Below are positions 8,180 to 17,598 of a stretch of DNA of 64,000 nt, piece by piece (position 1 is the first letter of the stretch; each line of letters opens with the position of its first letter). Both the position numbers and the translations under genes were made by a program. This stretch comes from Zhenpiania hominis (GTDB lineage Bacteria; Bacillota; Clostridia; Peptostreptococcales; Anaerovoracaceae): contig NZ_JACRYT010000006.1 in assembly GCF_014333425.1 (NCBI RefSeq), forward strand, positions 1-64,000, read 5' to 3'. The notes beneath the pieces were generated by a model. It was not told where the DNA came from. It searched no databases and was given only the letters and a program-made list of their open reading frames with translations.

Positions 8180-8992
8180 ATGAAATTACAAGGAGATAAG
8201 AAGACAATCATAAAGATCGGCGGAGGAATCCTCATCGCGGCGGCAATCGCCTTCTTTCTGAAATCGGCCGCGCAGCCAGGCGACCTGAAAGGCATGATAC
8301 AGGATGCGGGGTCTCTTATCGCAAAGCCGGTATTCGCGGCGACAGGAGGGATCGAAGACGGATTCAGAGGAATCTTCCGATTTAAAGATGTGCTTGCGGA
8401 AAATCAGGTTCTGAAGGAAGAAAACGAGGCTCTGCGGCAGAAAGCGGCCAGGCTGGAGTTTACAAAAACAGAAAAGGAGGAACTGGAGGAACTGTGCAGA
8501 GTCTTTGACTATTCCCTGCTGGAAGAGAATGTGATTTTGGCGGCGAATTTAACCGCTATGGATGAATCAAAATGGCAGGAAGGCTTTGTGATTGATCGGG
8601 GAAGCGAAGATGGAATTCGAGAAGGCTGCACCGTAGTGTCCGGCGACGGCGTGGTGGGAAAGATCGCGGAAGTCTCCCCAAAATCCGCCAAGGTCGCGTC
8701 ACTTCTGGCAGATGGATCGAAAGTAAGCTTTCAGTCCGGGAAAAGCAGAGACACTCTGGGGATTGTACAAAGTGATGGAAAAGGAGGCCTTTCCGGTTAT
8801 CTGCTTGCAGAAGAGGGCAGTATAAAGAAAGGAGAACAGCTGGAGACATCCGGTATAGGTACCTATCCAGAAGGACTGGCGCTGGGGAAAGTAACCCGAG
8901 TAGAAAAGAAAAGAGGAACCCAGCGAGTCCTTATTGAGGCAACGCCGCAGGTGGATTTCGCGAGATTGAAGAAGGTAGGTGTAGTACTGTGA
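8180..8992 (+). CDS. mreC: Cell-shape protein MreC
   Basis: An elongasome scaffold of 270 residues. It has an N-terminal membrane segment (about residues 11-30), a coiled coil rich in Glu and Leu (about 70-112), and a C-terminal beta-rich periplasmic-type domain with the typical GVVGKI and LLADGSKVS segments. It would link MreD and PBP2 to the cytoskeleton outside the membrane. It follows radC by 42 bases and overlaps mreD by 4 bases. Confidence 0.92.
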   Translation: MKLQGDKKTIIKIGGGILIAAAIAFFLKSAAQPGDLKGMIQDAGSLIAKPVFAATGGIEDGFRGIFRFKDVLAENQVLKEENEALRQKAARLEFTKTEKEELEELCRVFDYSLLEENVILAANLTAMDESKWQEGFVIDRGSEDGIREGCTVVSGDGVVGKIAEVSPKSAKVASLLADGSKVSFQSGKSRDTLGIVQSDGKGGLSGYLLAEEGSIKKGEQLETSGIGTYPEGLALGKVTRVEKKRGTQRVLIEATPQVDFARLKKVGVVL

Positions 8993-9477
8993 AACCGGCG
9001 GCTGCGGTTATCCTGTTTTTTTGTGCCTTTTTATTTCAGCATACGGCGGCAGGCCTTATCTGCGCAGGCGGAGCAGGCCCGGATCTGCTGCTGGTGGTTA
9101 CCGTCTTCTCCGTGTTTTCTTTCCCCCATATAAACGGAGTGATTGCAGGCGCTGCAGGTATAGCAGCCCTGCAGGAACTGTGCTTTTCCATCTATGGCGG
9201 ACCGGGAACCGCGGCGGTTCTTTTGTCGGGGCTGTCCGCCGCTGCTGCTAAACGGCTGTTTTCTTGGGAGCGGCCCTTGTTTCTTTTCCCTTTTACGGCA
9301 GCAGTGACCTTGGTGTATCATTTGACGCTTTGGGGAGGGGAACGAATTCTCGGGTCCCCTTACAGTTTTACCTATCTCCTTAAGCTGCAGCCTCTGTATA
9401 TAGGCTATAACCTGGCAGCTATGGGAATTTTATATCTCCTTTTTATCAAAAATAAAGAAAGCAGGTCGCAGATATGA
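8989..9477 (+). CDS. mreD: Cell-shape membrane protein MreD
   Basis: A 162-residue, almost wholly hydrophobic protein with about five membrane segments, in the place and size expected for MreD. Sequence similarity within this family is weak, so position between mreC and the PBP2 gene carries much of the assignment. It starts at GTG 8989 overlapping the mreC stop, and its last bases overlap mrdA by 4, indicating coupled translation. Confidence 0.85.
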   Translation: MKPAAAVILFFCAFLFQHTAAGLICAGGAGPDLLLVVTVFSVFSFPHINGVIAGAAGIAALQELCFSIYGGPGTAAVLLSGLSAAAAKRLFSWERPLFLFPFTAAVTLVYHLTLWGGERILGSPYSFTYLLKLQPLYIGYNLAAMGILYLLFIKNKESRSQI

Positions 9478-12008
9478 ATCGATGGCGTAATTCCAGATAT
9501 ATGCAGCTTTTGACCCTGGTTGGGGCGCTGATGCTCGTTTTGCTTATCCGACTGTTTATTTTAACGGTTGCGGAAAAAGAAGAATGGTCCCAGGCAGCGG
9601 AAAATCTCAGCACAAAAACCATTTATGAAACCGCTCCCAGGGGACAGATTCTGGATCGAAACGGAGAGGTTCTGGCGGGAAACGCTTACGCGATGTCCGT
9701 ACGAATGAGCAAAGGCACTATGACGGATGAAAAACTGAATGACTCGATTTTAAAGCTGACCCGCCTTCTTGGTCAGAACGGAGACACGCTTTCCGCCAGT
9801 TTCCCTATCCGTCTGGATGGAGAAAACAGGCCGGTATATGAGGATGGCGCGGATAGAGAGGCTTTTTTGAAACAATTTGGCTTATCCGAATATTTAAATG
9901 CGGCGGAAGCCTTTTCAAAACTGAGAAAATATTTTACAATAGAAGACACCCTTTCGCGCGGAGATGCCAGAAATATTATGGTTGTACGAAGCCAGATGGC
10001 CGAACTTGGATACAAAAAATATATGCCGGTAACGGTAGCGCGAGATGTGTCGGATCAGACGGTATCCATACTGGAAGAAAGCGGAAACGCGTATCCGGGG
10101 GTAGAAGTTTTTTCTGAGGTTTCCCGAATTTATCCCAATGGAAATACTGCTTCCCATATTTTGGGGTACTTAGGAAAAATTTCAGACAGCGAAAAAGAGA
10201 AATACGGGGAGGAAAATGGATATCAGAGCTGGGATCTGATCGGAAAAGACGGAATTGAAAAAGCATACGAGGATGTACTGCGGGGAAAATCGGGTGAAGA
10301 AAAGATCCGGGTTAACGCAGCGGGAAATTTTGTGAAATCCATAGGGAAAACGGAGGCCCAAAAGGGAAAGGATGTGATCCTGACCATTGACCTGCAGATT
10401 CAGAAAGCCGCCGAGCAGGCTCTCGAAAAGGCGCTTGCGGCCATGCGTACCGGAAGTGGGTTTACTGGCGAATACGGCAGTTATAGCATGGAAATGGCTC
10501 AAAAAGCTCAGGTGGGAGCCGTGGTAGCGTTGGATGTAAAAAGCGGAGAGGTTTTGGCAATGGCAAGCTGCCCTGATTTTGATCCCAACCTGTTCGCAAG
10601 CGGAATTTCAAGCGAGGACTGGGAATCTCTGCAAAGTGAAAATCCAAGGGACCCTTTGTCGCCGGCGCCGATGTACAATGTGGCTACAATGAGCGCGGTA
10701 CAGCCTGGATCGATTTTCAAAATGGTGACGGCTACAGCGGCTATGGAATGCGGTCTGGATCCGGGACGCAAGCTTTATGATGACGGATATGTTCAGGTAG
10801 GAAACAAATCCTTTGGCTGCGTAGTATGGAATCGTTCTCATAGAAAGCATGGATATCTTAACCTGCAGGAAGCGCTGGAGGTTTCCTGCAATTACTACTT
10901 TTTTGACGCCGCTACAGGATATGATTTCTATACGGGCAGCAGCTTGGGGTATGAGAAGAAAATCGGGATTGATACCATTATGGACTATGCCAGGCAGTAT
11001 GGGCTGGGACAGCCGACGGGAATCGAAATCCCGGAAACAGTGACAGAGACTCCATCCAGAGAATCGAAGATTCAGGGGCTGAAGAACTCTCTTGAAAATG
11101 TGCTGCTGGCGCAGGCGGAGACCTGGTTTGAACGGAGCGTGACACAGAACAGAGCACTTCTGGACAGAAAGGTGGAGGAAATAACCGGCTGGATTGGATC
11201 GGAGCTTACACGTTCCGAAGTGGAAGAAAAGCTGGAGCGGATTTCCGGTATTCAGACAGAGCGGATTTCAGAACTGGCGGATTTGTGTAAATATACGTAT
11301 ATCGATCAGGCGACCTGGAATACGGCGGACGCTTTGAACATTGCCATCGGCCAGGGCATGAACTCCTATACGCCCCTTCAGATGGCGGGATATATCGCGA
11401 CGCTGGGAAATAAAGGCGTAAGAAATCCCATAAGCCTGGTTGAAAAGATTGAAGGACGTGGTAAAATAGAAAAGGACTCTATTTCAAAGGTAGAGGTAAA
11501 AGATGAAACCTGTTTTGACGAAATCATCGGAGGAATGGTGAAGGTCGCTAATGGAGAAAACGGCAGCCTCAGAGGGATTTTCGGCGATTTCCCCGTTACC
11601 GTCGCGGCCAAAAGCGGGACTGCGCAGCGGTCGGGAAAAATAAACCCTCCGGATGAAGAAGAATATATCAGAGAGCATCTGGGCGCAATCGCGCCATATC
11701 TGAGCTGGGAAGAAATTCAGGCGGAAAAGGAACGTCTGATGGAGGAATACCCGGATATTTATACGTCGCGCCATACGGCGGTAAGACGTGCGCTGATAAA
11801 CTTGAGCAACGGACGCGTAACCGCGCAAACCATCGATCAGTATAAGGCGGATTATGATAACTTTGCCTGGGTCGTAAGTATGGCTCCGGCAGAAGATCCG
11901 CAGATTGCGGTAGCGGTTATGATTGCCCAGGGAGGCGCCGCGGCGAATGCCGCTCCTATAGCCAAAGAAGTTATGGGAACCTATTTTCAGCAGCAAGAAA
12001 ACAAATGA
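9474..12008 (+). CDS. mrdA: Penicillin-binding protein 2 (elongasome transpeptidase)
   Basis: Class B transpeptidase for side-wall peptidoglycan, partner of RodA. It has one N-terminal anchor (about residues 12-32), the module RGQILDRNGEVLAGN, and a transpeptidase domain with Ser413 in GSIFK, SCN (471-473) and KSG (713-715). At 844 residues it is long. An extra charged segment lies between SCN and KSG (about residues 525-600) and another follows the KSG motif. Such insertions are seen in clostridial PBP2. It overlaps mreD and minD by 4 bases each. Confidence 0.92.
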   Translation: MNRWRNSRYMQLLTLVGALMLVLLIRLFILTVAEKEEWSQAAENLSTKTIYETAPRGQILDRNGEVLAGNAYAMSVRMSKGTMTDEKLNDSILKLTRLLGQNGDTLSASFPIRLDGENRPVYEDGADREAFLKQFGLSEYLNAAEAFSKLRKYFTIEDTLSRGDARNIMVVRSQMAELGYKKYMPVTVARDVSDQTVSILEESGNAYPGVEVFSEVSRIYPNGNTASHILGYLGKISDSEKEKYGEENGYQSWDLIGKDGIEKAYEDVLRGKSGEEKIRVNAAGNFVKSIGKTEAQKGKDVILTIDLQIQKAAEQALEKALAAMRTGSGFTGEYGSYSMEMAQKAQVGAVVALDVKSGEVLAMASCPDFDPNLFASGISSEDWESLQSENPRDPLSPAPMYNVATMSAVQPGSIFKMVTATAAMECGLDPGRKLYDDGYVQVGNKSFGCVVWNRSHRKHGYLNLQEALEVSCNYYFFDAATGYDFYTGSSLGYEKKIGIDTIMDYARQYGLGQPTGIEIPETVTETPSRESKIQGLKNSLENVLLAQAETWFERSVTQNRALLDRKVEEITGWIGSELTRSEVEEKLERISGIQTERISELADLCKYTYIDQATWNTADALNIAIGQGMNSYTPLQMAGYIATLGNKGVRNPISLVEKIEGRGKIEKDSISKVEVKDETCFDEIIGGMVKVANGENGSLRGIFGDFPVTVAAKSGTAQRSGKINPPDEEEYIREHLGAIAPYLSWEEIQAEKERLMEEYPDIYTSRHTAVRRALINLSNGRVTAQTIDQYKADYDNFAWVVSMAPAEDPQIAVAVMIAQGGAAANAAPIAKEVMGTYFQQQENK

Positions 12009-12739
12009 GTGAGGAAACTATGGGCGAAGTAATATTAGTAGCATCAGGAAAAGGCGGTACGGGAAAAACAGCGGTGACAGCTAATTTAGGGGCACTTTTG
12101 GCTAAAAAAGGGGCCAAAGTTGCCCTGATTGACATGGATATGGGGATGCGGAATCTGGATCTTTATCTGGGTCTTGAAAACAGGGTTGTTTACAACATTA
12201 TGGACGTGTTTTCCGGGATCTGCAGGATCAAACGGGCGCTGATCCGGGATCGGCGATTTGAAAACCTCTATTTGATGTCCGCCTGTCCGAGAAAGGACAA
12301 CCGGGATATTACCCCGCTTCATATGGAAATTCTCTGCCGGAAGCTGAAGAAGGATTTCGATTTTATCTTTATTGACTGTCCCGCGGGGATTGGCAGCGGT
12401 CTGGATATTTCCATGGCAGGAGCAGACCGCGCGCTGCTGGTGACGGAAGCGGACATGGCGGCGGTAAGGGACGCGGATGTTTTAAACCGTTATCTGAAAA
12501 AAGAAGGACTGACCGATACTTGCTATATTGTCAATAAAATCCGAGCGGATCTTATGGCACAGCATCTTGTTCCGGATCTGCGGGAGATCGCGGAGATTCT
12601 CAACAGCCGTCTGGTTGGCGTGATTCAGTTTGATGATAATATCTATATTTCCACCAACAGAGGAATTCCCATTGTCGCCAAAGAAGGAACGTACATAGAA
12701 GAAAATTTCCGCAATATTCTCCGGCGTCTGTTCGGATAA
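12005..12739 (+). CDS. minD: Septum-site determining ATPase MinD
   Basis: A ParA/MinD-type ATPase of 244 residues that would position the division site at the membrane. The deviant Walker A GKGGTGKT is at residues 15-22 and the DMDMGMRNLDLYLGLE block is a MinD hallmark. The C-terminal NILRRLFG resembles the short amphipathic membrane helix of MinD. No minC or minE is adjacent. It overlaps mrdA by 4 bases, so it belongs to the shape operon. Confidence 0.85.
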   Translation: MSEETMGEVILVASGKGGTGKTAVTANLGALLAKKGAKVALIDMDMGMRNLDLYLGLENRVVYNIMDVFSGICRIKRALIRDRRFENLYLMSACPRKDNRDITPLHMEILCRKLKKDFDFIFIDCPAGIGSGLDISMAGADRALLVTEADMAAVRDADVLNRYLKKEGLTDTCYIVNKIRADLMAQHLVPDLREIAEILNSRLVGVIQFDDNIYISTNRGIPIVAKEGTYIEENFRNILRRLFG

Positions 12740-12740
12740 G

Positions 12741-13847
12741 CTACAGACCGGTACTGCGTCCGCGGATTCCCACGCTGATAATCAGGCCCAGAGCCATCAT
12801 ACCCGCCAGCACGGAAGAACCGCCATAGCTGATAAAAGGCAGAGTGACTCCGGTAACCGGCATGATTCCCATGGTCATGGCAATATTTTCGAAGACCTGG
12901 AAAAGGAACATTCCGAGAAAGCCGATGGCCAGAAGCGCCCCGTACCGATCCGCGGATTCGTATACAATTTTGGCTGTGCGCCACAGAAGCAGCGCGAAAA
13001 GTATAATAACGAGGGATCCACCCAGAAACCCAAGCTCTTCTGCGATAACAGAAAAAATAAAATCGGATTTCTGAACTGGAAGAAAATCCAGTTCTTTTTG
13101 TGTTCCCGAAAAAAGTCCTTTTCCGGAAAAGCCGCCGGAGCCGATGGCGACTTTTGAATTCCATACCTGGTAATTTCCCGGCAGGCTCAGGTTGTCCGGG
13201 TGGAGGAAGGCATCGATTCTCTGCTTCTGGTAGGCGGCCATGAACCGGTAAGCGATTGGAAGAGACAACAGAAAAAGGAATGCGAAACGGAAGAACATTT
13301 TGCGGTCAATTCCCGCGAAGAAAATCATAAACACCCAGATAAAGCAGTAAACCGCAGCGCTCCCCAGATCTTCCTTGACTACAATCAGAATGAAAGGCGC
13401 CGCGTAAAGGGCAGACCGCAGAACGCCGCGCAGCCTGTATAGCTCTGCCTGTCTATGGGAAAAATAATTGGCCATGAGAATCGTAAAGGGGATTTTAACA
13501 AACTCGGAAGGCTGAAGCGTCGTAAATCCTACATCGATCCAGGAGCGGGCGCCGTTAGAAACAATCCCCAGCCCCGGGATATAAACGCTGAGAAGGAAAA
13601 GAATGGAACCTATATACAGAATGATGCTCAGCTCTTCAAATTTTCGGTAATCTAAAATCACCATGGCAGCCATGGCGAAAAAACCTAATCCGTAAGCGAC
13701 GCTCTGAACGATAATATCCCTTAGCGCAAGCTGACCATTTTTTAATGAAATACTGGTGATTATCAGTATGCTGACTATGGCAAAGGAGGCAGCGATTGCC
13801 AGAAGCAGTTTATCTGCATTTTTCCAAAATTTCCAATAACTGTCCAT
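12741..13847 (-). CDS. rodA: RodA, SEDS peptidoglycan polymerase
   Basis: A ten-membrane-segment SEDS glycosyltransferase of 368 residues that polymerises lipid II in the elongasome with PBP2. Typical blocks are visible: GARSWIDVGFTTLQPSE, KEDLGSA (the catalytic-Asp loop, usually QPDLGTA), GSGGFSGKGLF, and PFISYGGSS. It is convergent with minD with a single base between the stop codons, leaving no room for a terminator, so the 3-prime ends of the two transcripts overlap. FtsW is a less likely alternative given the shape-gene context. Confidence 0.88.
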   Translation of the reverse strand: MDSYWKFWKNADKLLLAIAASFAIVSILIITSISLKNGQLALRDIIVQSVAYGLGFFAMAAMVILDYRKFEELSIILYIGSILFLLSVYIPGLGIVSNGARSWIDVGFTTLQPSEFVKIPFTILMANYFSHRQAELYRLRGVLRSALYAAPFILIVVKEDLGSAAVYCFIWVFMIFFAGIDRKMFFRFAFLFLLSLPIAYRFMAAYQKQRIDAFLHPDNLSLPGNYQVWNSKVAIGSGGFSGKGLFSGTQKELDFLPVQKSDFIFSVIAEELGFLGGSLVIILFALLLWRTAKIVYESADRYGALLAIGFLGMFLFQVFENIAMTMGIMPVTGVTLPFISYGGSSVLAGMMALGLIISVGIRGRSTGL

Positions 13848-13865
13848 TCATTCCCTTTCCGAACC

Positions 13866-13894
13866 TTGACGAGCAGGCGTGAAAACATTATAAT
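13866..13894 (+). promoter_or_regulatory. Sigma-A promoter of rny
   Basis: TTGACG (13866-13871) and TATAAT (13889-13894) with an exact 17-base spacer, about 115 bases before the rny start. This near-consensus promoter lies just outside the rodA start, which faces the other way. Confidence 0.85.
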
Positions 13895-14008
13895 GTTAAT
13901 GTGTGATTTTATTTAAAAATTATTACGTGATGCAGGATTTTTATTATATTTTACAAGCAATATGGGATTAACAAATTTGAAAAAAATCTAAGTAAAGGAG
14001 GTGTGTCA

Positions 14009-15553
14009 ATGACAACAATCATTGTGTATATTGTCGTAGCAGTAATCGCCCTTGTTATAGGGATTTTAGCGGGATACATAATCAGAAAGTCAGTTGGGGA
14101 AAAAGCTATCGGCAGCGCGGAACAAAAGGCGAAAAATCTGATCCTGGACGCTGAGAATCGATCAGAAACCATCCGGAAAGAATACATTCTGGAAGCCAAG
14201 GAAGAAGCGCACAAACTCAGAAGCGACGCGGATCGGGAAATCCGCGAGCGCCGTTCCGAGATTTCAAAATCCGAGCGGAGACTGATTCAAAAGGAAGAGT
14301 CAATTGACAGAAAACTTGAAAATATAGAGAAAAAAGAAGAAAGCATTACAAATAAAGAGCAGTCGATTATATCGAAGCAGAAAGAATTAGATCACGTAAT
14401 CAATCAGCAGACAGAGGAGCTGGAGAGAATCTCCGGCTGTTCGGTGGAAGAGGCCAAGGCCATTCTGCTGGAAAACACCGAAAAGGAAATTCGGTACGAA
14501 GCATCGGTAATGATCAAAGAGATCGAATCCAAAGCCAAAGAAGAAGCGGATAAAAAAGCCAAGGAAATTATCACAGGGGCAATCCAGAGGTGTGCCGCGG
14601 ATCATGTAGCTGAAAGCACAGTTTCCGTAGTGCCGCTTCCAAATGACGAGATGAAGGGCCGCATTATCGGAAGAGAGGGAAGGAACATTAAAGCAATTGA
14701 GACTCTGACGGGAATTGACCTGATCATTGATGATACGCCGGAGGCCGTTATATTATCAGGATTCGATCCGATAAGAAGAGAAGTCGCACGTTTGTCGTTA
14801 GAAAAGCTGATCGTAGATGGAAGAATTCATCCCGCGCGGATTGAGGAAATGGTAAAAAAATCCGAGCGGGAGGTCAACGCCATCATTAAGGAGGAAGGCG
14901 AACAGGCCACCTTTGAGGTTGGTATCCACAATCTTCATCCGGAACTGGTGAAACTTTTGGGAAGACTAAAATACCGGACTTCCTATGGGCAGAATGTATT
15001 GAAACATTCTATTGAGGTAGCTCACCTTGCGGGACTGATGGCAGGAGAGTTAGGGCTGGATGTCACTCTTGCCAAGCGAGCCGGATTGCTTCATGATATT
15101 GGTAAAGCCATTGATCATGAAAAAGAGGGAACACACGTTGATCTGGGCATTGAGGTGCTGAAGAAGTACAAGGAGTCCCCGGCTGTTATCAACGGTATGG
15201 CGGCTCATCACGGTGATTATGAGCCAAAGTCTATGGAAGCGGTGCTGATCGCGGCGGCGGACGCACTTTCGGCGGCAAGGCCGGGAGCGAGAAGGGAAAC
15301 TTTGGAGACCTATATCAAACGTTTGGAAAAGCTGGAGGAAATCGCCAATACTACTCCGGGAGTGGATAAGTCCTTCGCGATCCAGGCAGGAAGAGAAATC
15401 CGCATTATCGCAAAGCCGGAAGAAGTTTCCGACGAGGATATTGTATTCCTGGCCCGGGATATCTCTAAGAAGATCGAGTCTGAGCTGGAATATCCAGGAC
15501 AGATCAAAGTAAACGTTGTGCGTGAGACCAGAGCGGTTGATTACGCAAAATAA
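14009..15553 (+). CDS. rny: Ribonuclease Y
   Basis: A membrane-anchored endoribonuclease of 514 residues that starts mRNA decay. It has an N-terminal membrane helix (about 3-25) and a long charged coiled coil (about 30-190). A KH domain ([15 protein letters not shown], about 210-224) and an HD domain with the metal pair [10 protein letters not shown] follow. ATG 14009 has AAGGAGG seven bases upstream and is preferred to GTG 14003. A consensus promoter precedes it and a strong terminator follows. Confidence 0.95.
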   Translation: MTTIIVYIVVAVIALVIGILAGYIIRKSVGEKAIGSAEQKAKNLILDAENRSETIRKEYILEAKEEAHKLRSDADREIRERRSEISKSERRLIQKEESIDRKLENIEKKEESITNKEQSIISKQKELDHVINQQTEELERISGCSVEEAKAILLENTEKEIRYEASVMIKEIESKAKEEADKKAKEIITGAIQRCAADHVAESTVSVVPLPNDEMKGRIIGREGRNIKAIETLTGIDLIIDDTPEAVILSGFDPIRREVARLSLEKLIVDGRIHPARIEEMVKKSEREVNAIIKEEGEQATFEVGIHNLHPELVKLLGRLKYRTSYGQNVLKHSIEVAHLAGLMAGELGLDVTLAKRAGLLHDIGKAIDHEKEGTHVDLGIEVLKKYKESPAVINGMAAHHGDYEPKSMEAVLIAAADALSAARPGARRETLETYIKRLEKLEEIANTTPGVDKSFAIQAGREIRIIAKPEEVSDEDIVFLARDISKKIESELEYPGQIKVNVVRETRAVDYAK

Positions 15554-15634
15554 TGATAGGATTCGCAATTCTTAAGGAAGATTAAGAGGCCGGATCGGAA
15601 ACCTTAATTCTTTAATAAGGATGAGTTAACACAT

Positions 15635-15687
15635 AATCCGCTGTAAACTGATACAATAAATTTGTCAGTTTACAGCGGATTTTTTGT
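15635..15687 (+). terminator. Strong terminator after rny
   Basis: A perfect 17-bp stem: AATCCGCTGTAAACTGA (15635-15651) with TCAGTTTACAGCGGATT (15665-15681), a 13-base loop and a T-run. It separates rny from the van-like genes. Confidence 0.92.
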
Positions 15688-15724
15688 GTGGGTCCGTTGA
15701 ACAAAGAAAGAAGGAGAAGTGAAC

Positions 15725-16552
15725 ATGAAACGAAAGCGAGTGACAGAGCTCTTTCCGGGGCTGCTTCCATTGCGAAAGCGTCAGAGGGTATTTTGTTTTT
15801 ACGCGGGGATGAGTCTGGATGGAAACGTCTACGCGAAAGAGCGGAAAATCGACGATCTGCCATGGGTACAGTACAGCGGATTCAGCTTGCTCTACAACCA
15901 GCAGACCGGATTCGACATGAAATATCAGGAAAATAAAGTATTTAACCTGCGGCTGGCGGCGAAAAAACTGGACGGGCTGCTCATTGCGCCGGGAGAAACT
16001 TTTTCTTTCTGGAAAGCGGTGCGTTACGCGGATCGGGAAGTTCCTTACAAGGACGGTCTTACTGTTGTGAATGGAAAAGTGGCGGCAAGTCCGGGCGGCG
16101 GCTTGTGCCAGATGAGCAATCTTCTGTTTGAGCTGTTTCTCCATTCACCGCTGGAAATCACAGAGCGAAAGGGGCATGAAAAAAAGGAATTTCCCGATGC
16201 TCACAATTCTCTGGAAGGTGTGGACGCCACTGTCAGCGAGGGATGGACAGATTTAAAAGTAAAAAACAAAACCGGACAGACCTTCCAGATCCGGATTGTG
16301 TTTGATGAGAAACGGATTTTTGGCATTCTGAGGACCGATCATCGGCCGGAGGTGTCCTATAAAATTCGGAATGAACATCTCGTATATCAACGGCGGGATG
16401 GGCGCGTTTACCAAAGAGTGTCTGTTTATCGGGATGAAGTCGCCAAAAACGGAGAGCCGCGCGGCAGGACACGGCTGCTTTATGAAAATTGCTGTGAAAT
16501 CGGCTATGAACTTCCTGCGGGTGTGGAAATAAAGGAGGAAATGGGGAAATGA
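15725..16552 (+). CDS. vanW: VanW family protein
   Basis: A 275-residue member of the VanW family, found as an accessory gene in vanB and vanG glycopeptide-resistance clusters and widely elsewhere in Firmicutes. Its function is unknown. Seen here are the central APGETFSFWKAVR and the SPGGGLCQMSNLLFEL block, the two best-conserved family segments. No signal peptide is apparent. ATG 15725 has AAGGAG eight bases upstream. It overlaps the ligase gene by 4 bases. No terminator or promoter separates the three genes that follow, so it is the first gene of a coupled trio. Confidence 0.85.
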   Translation: MKRKRVTELFPGLLPLRKRQRVFCFYAGMSLDGNVYAKERKIDDLPWVQYSGFSLLYNQQTGFDMKYQENKVFNLRLAAKKLDGLLIAPGETFSFWKAVRYADREVPYKDGLTVVNGKVAASPGGGLCQMSNLLFELFLHSPLEITERKGHEKKEFPDAHNSLEGVDATVSEGWTDLKVKNKTGQTFQIRIVFDEKRIFGILRTDHRPEVSYKIRNEHLVYQRRDGRVYQRVSVYRDEVAKNGEPRGRTRLLYENCCEIGYELPAGVEIKEEMGK

Positions 16553-17598
16553 ATAGAAAAAAGATCGGGATCCTTTTCGGGGGGAGTTCTTCGGAGTATG
16601 AAATTTCACTGAAATCAGCATATGGAATTATCAGTCACATTGACAGAAAGCGGTATGAGCCGGTGCTGCTGGGGATTACCAGAGAAGGAACATGGTTTCT
16701 ATATCAGGGGGATATTGAACGAATTAAAGATGGAAGCTGGTATCGTCAGGCAGCCTGTATTCCGGCAGTTATTTCTCCGGATCGCAGATTTCAGGGAGTC
16801 GTTTACATGCAGGATGGGGAGATAAAGCAGATCCGTCTGGACGCGGCGCTTCCTGTGATGCACGGACGCCTTGGAGAAGACGGAACGGTTCAGGGGCTGC
16901 TGGAACTGGCGGGAATTCCCATTATCGGGTGTGGAACGAAGGCATCTGCTGTCTGTATGGACAAGGATCTGTCGCACCGTCTGGCGTCATCGGTGGGCAT
17001 CCGCGTACCGAAATCAAAGGTACTGACTATCTGGGGAGATCGCGAAAAGGCGCTTGCCTGGGCAGAGGCCGTCGGGTATCCGATTTTTGTCAAACCGGCG
17101 ACAGAAGGTTCCTCCATCGGCATCAGTAAGGTATTCGGGGAAAAGCAACTCGGACAGGCAGTGGATATCGCGTTCCAATATGATGCAAAGGTGATTCTGG
17201 AGGAGGAGATTCCCGGCTTCGAGGTAGGATGCGCCGTGTTGGGGTGCGAAGACCCCCTGCTGGGATGTGTGGATGAAATTGAAGTATCCGGAGGATTCTT
17301 TGATTTTCAGGAAAAATATACGCAGAAGCGCTCGAAAATTCATGTGCCGGCAAGAATTTCAGCGGAAAAGATGAAAGAAATACAGGAGGCGGCAAAGCGG
17401 ATCTACTGGGTGCTGGGCTGCAAAGGGTTCGCGCGGGTGGATCTGTTTCTGACACCGGAAGGTGAACTGGTCTTTAACGAAGTGAATACGATTCCGGGAT
17501 TTACTCCATACAGCCGTTATCCTAACATGATGAAACAGATCGGGCTTTCTTATGGCGAAGTGATAGAACGGCTGATTCAGACGGAGGTTTTATCATGA
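16549..17598 (+). CDS. vanG: VanG-type D-alanine--D-serine ligase
   Basis: An ATP-grasp D-Ala-D-X ligase of 349 residues, the length of VanG. The N-terminus GILFGGSSSEYEISLKSA and the C-terminal ARVDLFLTPEGELVFNEVN and TIPGFTPYSRYPNMM are typical of the VanG/VanC branch. The product would be D-Ala-D-Ser for peptidoglycan precursors with low vancomycin affinity. A plain D-Ala-D-Ala ligase remains possible, but the flanking vanW and vanXY genes favour the VanG assignment. It shares 4-base overlaps with both. Confidence 0.8.
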   Translation: MNRKKIGILFGGSSSEYEISLKSAYGIISHIDRKRYEPVLLGITREGTWFLYQGDIERIKDGSWYRQAACIPAVISPDRRFQGVVYMQDGEIKQIRLDAALPVMHGRLGEDGTVQGLLELAGIPIIGCGTKASAVCMDKDLSHRLASSVGIRVPKSKVLTIWGDREKALAWAEAVGYPIFVKPATEGSSIGISKVFGEKQLGQAVDIAFQYDAKVILEEEIPGFEVGCAVLGCEDPLLGCVDEIEVSGGFFDFQEKYTQKRSKIHVPARISAEKMKEIQEAAKRIYWVLGCKGFARVDLFLTPEGELVFNEVNTIPGFTPYSRYPNMMKQIGLSYGEVIERLIQTEVLS

